A stretch of DNA of 64,000 nucleotides from Dolomedes plantarius (lineage: Eukaryota; Arthropoda; Arachnida; Araneae; Dolomedidae). The notes under the pieces were generated by a model. The model saw nothing but the letters and a program-made list of their open reading frames with translations. It did not search any database and was not told the origin of the DNA. Below are positions 53,226-63,052 of this stretch, piece after piece (positions within the stretch are counted from its first letter, which is position 1; each line of letters opens with the position of its first letter). The stretch is from the NCBI GenBank assembly GCA_907164885.2, contig OU015492.1, forward strand, positions 192,885,977-192,949,976, given 5' to 3'. A program made the position numbers and the translations under genes.

Positions 53226-53627
53226 AGAAAAGTCAGTATCTACAGGATTCTGAATTACATAAGAAAAGTCAGTATCTACAGGATTCTGAATTACATAAGA
53301 AAAGTCAGTATCTACAGGATTCTGAATTACATAAGAAAAGTCAGTATCTACAGGATTCTGAATTACTTAAGAAAAGTCAGTATCTACAGGATTCTGAATT
53401 ACTTAAGAAAAGTCAGTATCTACAGGATTCTGAATTACTTAAGAAAAGTCAGTATCTACAGGATTCTGAATTACTTAAGAAAAGTCAGTATCTACAGGAT
53501 TCTGAATTACTTAAGAAAAGTCAGTATCTACAGGATTCTGAATTACTTAAGAAAAGTCAGTATCTACAGGATTCTAAATTACTTAAGAAAAGTCAGTATC
53601 TACAGGATTCTGAATTACTTCTGATAA
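53226..53627. repeat. 36-bp minisatellite, 11 copies
   Basis: The unit AAGAAAAGTCAGTATCTACA plus GGATTCTGAATTACTT repeats with its GTCAGTATC at 53232 and every 36 bp to 53592. The first units have ATTACAT and later ones ATTACTT; one late unit has TCTAAA. Because the period is a multiple of three, two forward frames are open through the array (one reading KKSQYLQDSELL), but neither has a clear start. Confidence 0.97.
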
Positions 53628-53644
53628 AGAGAAATGGATGAATA

Positions 53645-54341
53645 AGAAAAGTGTTTTACTAAACCGCTGGGTTTGTCTGCAATTCAATTTCTCAGAATCG
53701 AAGCGCAAGAATAGTCTATTTGAAATATTACTGCTTATCTAGAATAAATAGAAATTAAATAAAATGCTTTCTGTCAAAAAATACAAATGAAGTTACCGAA
53801 TAATATAGATTTAAAATTATAATTAAAATTGATCAGTATGAAATTTAGCCGACAGATGGACATTTTATTTCATTGCTACCATTCAATGACTGAAAAAAAA
53901 TGAAACGGTGACTGCAAGACTAATTTAATTTTAGAAAAGTGACATTAAATCCTAAGTGAGGTGCTAAGTTTCTATGTAGAGGATAATAATAGATAACAAT
54001 TTATTTATGAAAGAAGGAAAAATACCCGAAAATGTCATGAATAGTAATGTTTTGTTGATACAGTAAAATTATTACTACAAGCAATGTTCTGTAAATAATG
54101 AATAATTAATTATTAATTTATAACCATGACTGCCACGAAATGATTGAAATAGTTAATTAAATTATATCAAAACGGAGCAGTATTGAAATAAGTTTTAGTT
54201 CTTTTAATCACTTACTATCGGTTACCCAACTGTAAACTGGTAGTCGCGTTTTTAATTAATTTCAAAAATGAGTAATGTGTAAGCTATGCCATGTAGGACT
54301 GATTTTCTTTCCTTTATGGATCGTTATTCGTGTATGTTTAT
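53645..54341. other. AT-rich stretch without recognisable feature
   Basis: Nothing recognised. Confidence 0.5.
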
Positions 54342-54342
54342 A

Positions 54343-54421
<79 letters not shown>
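54342..54421. repeat. (TA)n microsatellite
   Basis: TA tract of about 80 bp. Confidence 0.94.
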
Positions 54422-54424
<3 letters not shown>

Positions 54425-55060
54425 GTAATAAAAAGTATAATTCTCATATATATATACAGAACAAAAATGGAATGGAAAATAGTTCAATCAAAACATATTT
54501 CTCCAGTTCCCAGCAAACAGAATATTATTGAACAAGAATATTTATACATAATAAAAAAGGAGAATTCATGAATTGTTCAGCTGTAAGGAAAGGTACAAGG
54601 AACTTATTTCGCGTCCGCATTTGAATGAATAAATATTACGGACGCAATACTCTCTTCAGAATAAATGGCTCAGAAACCTTTTACTATCACAAAATTGTCT
54701 TTTTTAAAGAGACATATTTATATGCAGAACATTAAATAATATATTATGGTTTACATTTTTCTCTTCTGTTTTAGAGAGGATGTAATAATTTGTGTTATTT
54801 TTCTTAGATTTATACTCACATTTAATTTTTTGTAAAACCGTAAACACTAAATTTATTGTATAGACAGTAAAATCATTTATGTGTTTTAATGCATAAAATA
54901 CTTGTAGTAAAACAGAATAACTCTGTTTTATTTATACATAAAATATACCGGGCGAGTCAAAATTAGTTAACATTTAAAAAAGTCTTTTGACTGTGAATGG
55001 TTAAGGTATGACAACGAAATAAGCACAGACACGTATCATATAATAATGGGTTTTATTTAA

Positions 55061-55764
55061 GGGAACGGTGGACCTTTATTTGAGCAAATCTCGTTATTGT
55101 AATACTGAATGTGTTATTGTAAAAATGTATATATTTCTGTAGATTATAAGTACCAAAATAATTTTTTTCAAGTATAAAATCATTTATGAAGCTTCTACAA
55201 AGTAATTTATAATGGGTCAGTGTAGTAATAAATTTTAAATGAGTTTTTCTCAAAACAGATTTTTCAAGGTTTTTAGATTTTTTAAATGCTCCATGCTACT
55301 TAATTTTTCCTCAAAATTCATGAAATTGATAAGGAAGAATCCTGATGCTGTTTGCAAAAAACTGGGAATGCATTTTACAATTCGACTTCATTAAGGTAAT
55401 TAAATTTGATTTATAACTTTTCAAAAGGCAAAATTTTGATGAAAATCGGGACGGAATTCAGAAAAAAATCTCTCCAAAATTAACTATTCAAGGGATTAAA
55501 TAATTGATACCCAGATTTGTTTGTTATAGAGTTTAAAGAGATTAAAATGCAAAATCGAGGGAATATCTCAAAAATTAAGTAGCAAGGAGCATTTTAAAAT
55601 TTTGTTTATAAATTTAAAATTTTTTAAAAAATCTTAAAATTATAATGAGATTGGAAATTTCTTTTAAGGTATTCTATTTATTTATAGTGAAATGTGCAAT
55701 GTACAAAATTTCGTATCTCTATGATGAAAAGTAAAAAAAGTAAATTTTAATGTCCACCGTTCCC
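55061..55764. mobile_element. TTAA-targeted MITE nested in the IS630 element
   Basis: GGGAACGGTGGACCTTTATT at the left and GGGAACGGTGGACATTAAAA (reverse complement of the right) are inverted repeats, identical for 13 bases. Perfect TTAA flanks lie at 55057-55060 and 55765-55768. No transposase is recognised; the 66-codon minus frame is incidental. It is a different family from the TTAA MITE at 15896 but has the same target and G-rich start. Confidence 0.85.
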
Positions 55765-56813
55765 TTAAAACCAGAAAAAATGTGCATAATTAATTACAAA
55801 TATGTCCATCTGTTGCGTCGAAGTACAGATCCCGCACTTATACGAAATCTCGTTTTCATATACCTACGTGGCTGCTATAAAAGGAGCTGCAGAGACAACA
55901 GACATTTAGTAACGGAAAGTTGCTAGCATTGTTGACCTTACTTTATAAGACACTCTTGGTGAAGCTTTATTATGTTACTTCTGAATCCGCAGCTGCATCT
56001 TTGTGATAGTTACTCCTTATGAACGACATGAAATGCGGTGAAAATCCCAACCACTGTTGCAGGTTTTAAAAAGATGATCTCGAAATTCTTCGATGCAACT
56101 TGTTTTTGAAGGATCTGCACGAAGTGGAAGACCAATAACATCCGTTGCAGTGGAAAAGGACACTTTATTGCAGCGCTTCTTAAACTTTTTCATTCAAAAT
56201 CCCTTTTTATCAGCGATATTTTTTCGCGACCCCATCAAATAAGGATATAAAGATAAATATTTTCTGATAAATAATTTATTTCTTTGGTAAACAATATACA
56301 TATGAAAAATAATAGTTTTGATAAATGTTTCCAGTATACAAAAATTAATGATAGAAAATTACGTTTTAATGAGACGGATGTGGTTGTTTTTTGCTGCATA
56401 ATAAATTAAACCTTGGTTCAATATTTGACACTGCTGGACGTAAAGCGTGTTCAATGTTATTGGTCGTTGAACGATATTTTTATTTAATAAGTTGTACATT
56501 ACCACCACAGTTGTTGAAAGTAGAGCCAAACTGAAAAAAATACCTCATATTTTCTTTTTCGTATCTTAGAAGCTATTTTCTGATTACTAGATTCTGCTTG
56601 AAGAGACAATTTTAGCATTGACATCTGCGTCATTACAATTTTTTTCTCAAGTTAAACCATTTATTGATAGGTAAAAATATTTTTATCCTAAAACTAAAAT
56701 ATAAAATAAAATAACATCTGTCATATGTATTAAAATAAATACCAACCTCAATCGAGTAAAACGGTAAAATACAATATTGTATTGTTCTTGCTTTGCACAC
56801 ATTTATAAAATAA

Positions 56814-57511
56814 CTAGCTGAAAACCCGCGCTTCGCTACGGAGTACATTCAAATTAAATACAACGGTCAACGTATGCAATGTATGCCAAAAAATAAATAT
56901 ATATATATTTATAATAAATGCGATGATCAATGTATACAATTGATGTAAAATATATATCTATATATATATATTTATAAAAAAAATCGTAAGGAATATGCAT
57001 TTTTTTTGGATAATATCCAATCGTCTGCTGCATTAGAAAGAGAAAAAAATTTTTTTTTGTCTATTTAGTTGTTACGCACGTGACGATAAATTTATTGAAA
57101 GTACCAGAAAAAGAAATCACTTGATCAGCATTTAATAAATTAAATTCTAAAAATTAATCTTTAAAGATTCACCAAAAATCAGGAAATGGAGGTAAAAATT
57201 CGAAAAAAATTTCATTTTGAAGCAATTTTTATGATCTTCCTCGTGATATAAATTTTATAACCCTCAATGTATTATTTTAAATGCAAACGTAAAAAAGGTT
57301 TAAAAAACAGCTTAAAAATTTAATTTTAAAAAATCTAAGAAGAAGTTTTGAAAAATCTTTCTTAGTGCACCCCTACACTATTAGAAGAATCAACATGCAA
57401 AATTTCAGCCCTTTAGGTCCAGCGGTTTGGTCTGTGCGTTGTATGTCAGTCAGTCCGTCAGTCAGTCAGTGAATGAATGAGTCAGTTACGGAACTGTTTT
57501 ATATATATAGA
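56814..57511 (-). mobile_element. Non-autonomous Helitron, family I copy C (dimer unit 1)
   Basis: In plus orientation it starts CTAGCTGAAAACCCGCGCTT after an A and ends GTTTTATATATATAGA, that is TC...CTAG on its own strand. Length is 698 bp. The next copy follows with no spacer. Motifs shared with copies A and B include CACCCCTACACTATTAGAAG and GGTCCAGCGGTTTGGTCTGT. Confidence 0.85.
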
Positions 57512-58209
57512 CTAGCTGAAAACCTGCGCTTCGCTACGGAGTACATTCAAATTAAATACAACGGTCAACGTATGCAATTTATGCCAAAAAATAAATATAT
57601 ATATTTATAATAAATGCGATGATCAATGTATACAATTGATGTAAAATATCTATCTATCTATATATGTATATTTATTAAAAAATCGTAAGGGATATGCATT
57701 TTTTTTGATATTATCCAATCGTCTACTGCATTAGAAAGAGAAAAAAAATTTTTTTTTGTCTATTTAGTTGTTACGCACGTGACGATAAATTTATTGAAAG
57801 TACCAGAAAAAGAAATCACGTGATCAGCATTTAATAAATTAAATTCTAAAATTAATCTTTAAAAATTCACCAAAAATCAGGAAATGGAGGTAAAAATTCG
57901 AAAAAAAATTTCATTTGAAGGAATTTTTATGATCTTTCTCGTGATATAAATTTTCTAACCCTCAATGTATTATTTTAAATGCAAACGTAAAAAAAGTTTA
58001 AAATACAGCTTAAAAATTTAATTTAAAAAAATCTAAGAAGAATTTTTGAAAAATCTCTCTTAGTGCACCCCTACACTATTAGAAGATTCGCCATGCAAAA
58101 TTTCATCCCTTTAGGTCCAGCGGTTTGGTCTGTGCGTTGTATGTCAGTCAGTCAGTGAATGAATGAATGAATGAATGAGTCAGTTACGGAACTGTTTTAT
58201 ATATATAGA
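57512..58209 (-). mobile_element. Non-autonomous Helitron, family I copy D (dimer unit 2)
   Basis: It starts CTAGCTGAAAACCTGCGCTT immediately after the last base of copy C and ends GTTTTATATATATAGA before a T. Its length, 698 bp, equals that of copy C, with scattered substitutions and small compensating indels. The outer A and T of the dimer make one A|T target site. Confidence 0.85.
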
Positions 58210-59140
58210 TAAACAAACCTGGATACAATATTCAGATTTTAACTCCAAGTTGATTATTTCGTGACACTTCCGACGCTAGTCCGAGAACCTAAGAAAGATT
58301 GGTGATTCGCTCATTGTTGCGATCGTGTAATTTCCGCGAATATTTCTAGCAACTTTGCACTCGCTATCGCTGGCCCACAGCGACACTATACGAAACACAC
58401 ACATATAGACCGTTCCCCATTTTCATTATAAAATTTTTGTTTATAAATTAATGCTGATCATTAGTTTTATCCCACAATGGTTTCATTTAAGTATTTTAAA
58501 TCATAGATATTTTTTTCGGGGTTTGCATAAAACATGAGGAACACGCTTTCAATATATTTGAAGAAGTGAAATAATAAATGCGTTTTAGATACTCACGGAC
58601 GACAAGAATTAAATTCATGTATCAGAATTAAATTTTCTTGACCCTAAAATTTGGCTTTGCTATCCCATTTGGAGTCGTGACCTATAGTTTAAGAAACGCT
58701 GCTTTATTGGGTTCGTCAAAATATGGAGAAGAAAGCGCCCGTGAACTCACACACCGAACTGGCATTCCTTCTGTGATTTTCTGGAGAGCACTAAGGCGAA
58801 TCGTTCGTCCGCACCCTTTCAGAATTCAGAAGGCCCTGAATTCTGTATGTTTCAGAATTCAGTGCCTTCATTTACTTAAAGCTCCCATTATTCCAAAGCC
58901 GCCAGGATTTACGTTACGGGCGTTGAGGCAAATTGATGAATAGGAAATCTGGCTGACAAATGTGTTTTGGACTGATGAAGCCAACTTCAATCTCAGTAGT
59001 CATGTATACTACATAATTTGAGGGACCGAGAATACTTCAGTTTACAAGGATACTTAATTGCATCAGCCAAAAGTCACGCTAAGGTGTGGATTCACTTCGT
59101 CATTCGTGATAGGACCGTCCTTCTTTAATAGCGCATATAG

Positions 59141-59417
59141 ATTGGTGCAGAGTTCTCTGCCTGCAGACCCCCGACTCCTGTCATCACGTTAGTTACGGTA
59201 ACATTAGACACGGTATTTAGAACCACCCCCATTCCCGCCCCCAAGGTTTCTTTCATGTGGTGTCTCCCCCGACCCCGCTCGACACCATTTGACCCGCTGA
59301 CCCCCCTCCCTTTCTTTGATGGACCGCCAGAGGAGGCGATCCACGCATAGTACAGAGTACAGAATGAACATAAATCACTGGATTCCCCAAGGCACAGGCA
59401 GAGAACTCTGCACCAAT
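59141..59417. mobile_element. Short GC-rich TIR element nested in the IS630 transposase
   Basis: Perfect 23-bp inverted repeats (ATTGGTGCAGAGTTCTCTGC plus CTG) bound a 277-bp, C-rich segment. It splits the transposase between FVIGPSFF and VTVKG. TATA lies next to each end (one base outside the repeat), so a 4-bp TATA or a shorter duplication is possible. No superfamily could be assigned. Frames across it are not coding. Confidence 0.72.
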
Positions 59418-59812
59418 GTATATGCACCATAAGGAAATCCACGGCCTTGTTTTTGAAACTGTTACTGTCAAGGGCTGTTATTGGTTGTGGGAATACCTAA
59501 AGGCAGAACTCTACGCAGATCTCCGAACGTCACAAGGAGAGTTGAAAGAATCTATCTGATGGTACGTCTTCATGATACCTTCAGAAATGTTTTTCAATGG
59601 CTTCCATGACATCGTATATCGTCTACAGTACAAATGATGGTGTCCATTTTGAACATTTTTTAGGAATAATATTATATTTTGTTACAAATGGATCGCCATC
59701 TGGTAGACATATTACATAATTTTTTTTCGGGTCTGAAATAAAACCCGATGATATATCATGCATGCCTCTAGTTATTTTGTTACCATATGTTAACTATTCA
59801 ATTCAATAAGGC

Positions 59813-61011
59813 TTTAGAAATGATTTCTAACTTTTGAATCAACTGGTACGTATTGAAATCCTCAAAATTAAATTTCTATTTGTTTTAGCCTTTCCCACAC
59901 ATTACACATACGAATACACAAAATATTTATCTACGAAGGGAAACTTTGTAAGCATTTCCGTAACTTTCATGTGAAATAATTTTGAATAGGTGATTTATCA
60001 TTTAAAGTTGAACCTATATTTAGCAAGAGAGATACGCATGCTTTCCGAACTCATATTACATAACAGTAAAATTTGAAATTATAATTACTTTAACTATAAA
60101 TATTGATTTTGTAGACTCTTTTACCACAAATCCCAAGATAATTAATCTTTCCTAGAAATATTTTGAATCCTTTCATTTGCATTGACTATAAGATATAAAT
60201 AGTTACAATAATTTTAAAAGCCTTCTCATCGGTGCTAGTAAATAATGGTAATATGTTTTTATTAAGAGTACAATACATTTAAATGTAGGTATTGTCTTTA
60301 GAGAATCGTTTATAAAACAAACATTATTGCCCTTCTATACACATGCAGTATAAATTTCAAAAATAGGGATTTACTAGTAATAGTTTAAGAGAAACAATAA
60401 AATTTAAAAATACAGAATTGTTATAGCCTGAATTTTAAACTGGCTTCCTAACGATCAGCTAATAAATGGAATACGGCGAAATTTTAATGTGTTAGGTTAT
60501 TTTAATTTCAGTCATTTAAAGCTGGAAAATTAGATAAGAGAGAAATGCAAAATGTTCTAACTGCACTGAAATGCAGATACGCATCCTTTGGTACTTATTT
60601 ATTTTTTCAATAGTTAAAATAATTCGGTAGATTTTAACTATAGCCATTAGATTTTATGAGGGATTCAAGCTTGCTGTTAAAATAATAATTCCAAGCAGTG
60701 ATATTTTATGCTTTAGCTATAGACATTAATTAGGCAGCAATTATTTTTATGTTAAAATCTGCTCAAGAAATCTCTAGGCTTCTAGTGCAATGTTTTAGAT
60801 CTGAATAAATAATCCATGAATGAGAAGAGGAAGTGAAACAAAAATCAAAATAATTTTCAGTTCTATTAAAATCCGTATCTCTTACTAATTAAACGAATAT
60901 ATTCGCTTATATTAACGACTAAAAGCAAACGAAATAATTTGCGTGGCAGTTGGAGCGGAGCATAAAGTCAAAAATTTTCTGTAGAAATTCATTACTCATT
61001 AGAAATCAGCT

Positions 61012-61012
<1 letters not shown>
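59813..61012. other. AT-rich stretch without recognisable feature
   Basis: Nothing recognised. Confidence 0.5.

Positions 61013-61054
<42 letters not shown>
61013..61054. repeat. (TA)n microsatellite
   Basis: TA tract of about 40 bp followed by a T run. Confidence 0.9.
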
Positions 61055-61057
<3 letters not shown>

Positions 61058-61959
61058 TTTTTTTCTGGCCACATTTTATTGTGGAATTTTTCAAATCATG
61101 TTAGATTTAAAAAGTGACATTAATTTAAACTTCTTTAGCATATTTTTGGATGATATAAAAACATATGCGATAAAATTTCAGAGCTTAAGCTTAAAAACTA
61201 AACGACAATAAAAGCTATTCTGAATCATTTTGAAAATAATGAGAAGAAATTACATTTAAACCATCTGAAGTAAGTTGTTTACAATTTAATAACTCACCTT
61301 AATTTCAAAGAAAACAGTTAAAATAGGACAATCGTGTCAAGTTTTACTTGAATATTTATTCTTCCTACTATTACAAACTTGATGTACGATGACATTTTGT
61401 CATTAATAAGAATTTATCTGACTATTTGACTGAAAATAATTCAAACATGGAAGAAATATTTATATTTTAAATGAAGAAAAATAGCAACATTTCACAAAAA
61501 AAAAATGAATTCAACGTATCACATTTTATCCTTACATATTGTTGTAGGATCCACCCACAATGAATCTTTTTACCGTAAATATATTTCATTTTTTCCCCTC
61601 ATTACATTTTTCTGGAACGTTTAACTCCGAGTTTCAACAAAAAATGTGTTCCAACTTTCAATGAGGGTTATTTTATTGTATGGTATAAACGCACAGAGAA
61701 TGCATTTAAAGTTTGGATTCATCTAAGAAGTGCTCACATTTCTTTAAACGAAAGGATGTAATGGGTTGAAAAGAAAATATGTTTTGATACTTTGTCCTTT
61801 TATGGAACTCACTGTTGGGAAATATTTTAGAGAGATATGGATAGATAAAGGAATTTTCCCTCCGTATTTTACATGGGTATGTAGTTTCTTTCGTGTACGA
61901 AGGAGTAACGGAGTAACAATAAATATTCATCTAAACTGCTGCCAATATACTTGTATATA
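61055..61959. other. AT-rich stretch without recognisable gene
   Basis: Two overlapping 74-85-codon frames on opposite strands near 61706-62023 are unrecognised. Confidence 0.5.
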
Positions 61960-62589
61960 CAGGGTGTCCAGCGAAGAAGTACCTGATTTCAAATTGAAAA
62001 ATCTCCAGAACAAAGATCTGTAGAAGAATGCAACAAACGGTATTTTTATCGTGAAAGCTGTAAGAATTTTATACACTCATTTTCGAAATAGTTACAAAAG
62101 CTGCTAACAGATAGCGCTGTACAACTCGTATCAGCATGCTTATATAAACTTGTAGTCTTTGTAATCACTACATCGCAATCTTTTCAAAATGTTCACCGTT
62201 CACTCTATGGAGGTGGCGCAATAAAATTTGCCATCATACCCTGTAGTTTCTCAACAGAAATTGATTCAGCTGCCACATAGATCGCCGACTGAAGCTCGCC
62301 CAGCGTGATGGGAGGGTTCCTGTAGACAGTATCTTTTAATGTGCCCCACAAAAAATAGTCACAAGTACTCGTGTCCGGAGAATATGGAGTTCAATCCATG
62401 ACTGCGGCTCTACTGCTGAAAGCTGCTAACCGCGCCCTCTGTTAGCAGCTTTTGTAACTATTTCGAAAATTAGTGTATAAAATATTAACAGCTTTCACAA
62501 TAAACATACCGTTTGTTGCATTCTTCTACGGATCTTTGTTTTCGAGATTTTTCAATTTGACATCAGGTATTTCTTTGCAGGACACCCTG
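61960..62589 (-). mobile_element. Deleted IS630-type element with ~155-bp inverted arms
   Basis: CAGGGTGTCCAGCGAAGAAG at the left and CAGGGTGTCCTGCAAAGAAA (reverse complement of the right) open arms that align to TTAGCAGC on each side (61960-62115 and about 62437-62589). TA flanks both ends. Between the arms is a C-terminal transposase piece on the minus strand (62205-62390). A related right end lies at 62780-62824. Confidence 0.85.
62205..62390 (-). pseudogene. C-terminal fragment of an IS630-type transposase
   Basis: The minus-strand frame reads PYSPDTSTCDYFLWGTLKDT, then VYRNPPITLGELQSAI and ISVEKLQGMMANFIAPPP before TAG (62205-62207). The Asp in STCDYF is the expected third catalytic residue. 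This is the last 60 or so codons of a DUF4817-type transposase; everything upstream was lost in the deletion that made the short element. The frame has no stop within this piece, so decay since the deletion is limited. Confidence 0.8.
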
Positions 62590-62595
62590 TATATA

Positions 62596-62824
62596 CAGGG
62601 TTAACAAGAAATAAGTTTTCCCTAAACAAGAAATAAGCTATTTCTTGTAACAGGGTTAACAAGAAATAAGTTTCCCTGTTCTAGAGCCCTTTACTAATAA
62701 ATTAGTAAAGGGCTCTAGAATGCGATTATTGGTCCAAATGAGATCAAATTTGAACTACATTTTTCATGTTCAATCAATGAGATTTTTCAATTTGAAATCA
62801 GGTACTAATTCGCTGGACACCCTG
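62596..62824. repeat. Rearranged repeat block with TE ends and a 42-bp palindrome
   Basis: CAGGGTTAACAAGAAATAAG occurs at 62596 and 62651, and a variant (GTTAGC) starts the next element at 62831. A near-perfect palindrome with arms TTCTAGAGCCCTTTACTAAT lies at 62679-62720. The block ends with a right terminus (GAGATTTTTCAATTTG to GGACACCCTG, 62780-62824) of the family at 61960. It looks like a fused, rearranged pair of IS630-type ends. Confidence 0.75.
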
Positions 62825-63052
62825 TATATACAGGGTTAGCAAGAAATAAGTTTTCCTCTTTAAAGGGCTCTAGAATTCGATGTATTTGTCCAAATGAGAT
62901 AAAATTTGAACTACAGATAATTCAAATGAGCACTTGACATTAGCTTAAAAATAGTACAAAATTCTGCCGATAGGTGACGCTGTAATACACATAAAAATAT
63001 TGAATATGTTTAACATTATTAAATAATATTAATAAAGTAGCATGACAACGGC

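Larger units (their letters stand above)
56171..58701. mobile_element. Non-autonomous hAT element with 8-bp duplication, itself hosting Helitrons
   Basis: The left end CAGCGCTTCTTAAACTTTTT and the right end (reverse complement CAGCGTTTCTTAAACTATA) match in 16 of 19 bases and fit the hAT CAGNG rule. Both sides carry a perfect 8-bp duplication CTTTATTG (56163-56170 and 58702-58709). Removing one copy restores the transposase frame of the host IS630 element across the site. Without the two Helitrons the element is about 1.1 kb and has no recognisable transposase. Confidence 0.88.
55959..59660 (+). pseudogene. IS630-type transposase (DUF4817), interrupted and deleted
   Basis: Piece 1 has VKLYYVTSESAAASL (DUF4817 start), then after frameshifts FEGSARSGRPITSVAVEKDT. 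It stops at the hAT insertion at 56171. Piece 2 resumes at 58710 in frame with GSSKYGEESARELTHRTGIP, the second HTH, and reaches FWTDEANFNLS (first catalytic Asp), PKVTLRCGFTSSFVIGPSFF and the GC-rich insertion at 59141. Piece 3 reads FETVTVKGCYWLWEYLKAEL, which fuses a motif before the second Asp to the WLWGYLK motif after the third, so both of those Asps are deleted. Then comes IPSEMFFNGFHDIVYRLQY near the C-terminus. It is inactive many times over. Confidence 0.8.
54948..59812 (+). mobile_element. IS630/mariner (DUF4817-type) element carrying nested insertions
   Basis: The left terminus is CCGGGCGAGTCAAAATTAGT after TA, continuing TAACATTT. A degenerate counterpart, ATGTTAACTATTCAATTC, is near 59788-59805, so the right boundary is approximate. 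The transposase frame is found in three pieces (55959-56170, 58702-59140, 59418-59660). Removing the TTAA MITE, the hAT element with its Helitrons, the GC-rich TIR element and their duplications leaves about 1.3 kb, a plausible size for a mariner-class element with a small internal deletion. Confidence 0.65.

Noticed and set aside
53226..53627. CRISPR array reading of the 36-bp repeats
   Set aside because: The units are contiguous with no spacers, and the sequence is eukaryotic.
53222..53640. Minisatellite as a coding repeat protein
   Set aside because: Two frames are equally open because the period is a multiple of three, and the KKSQYLQDSELL frame has a stop just upstream and no ATG.
59125..59471. 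Minus-strand 105- and 72-codon frames
   Set aside because: They cover a GC-rich TIR element with few stop codons by composition; no homology is recognised.
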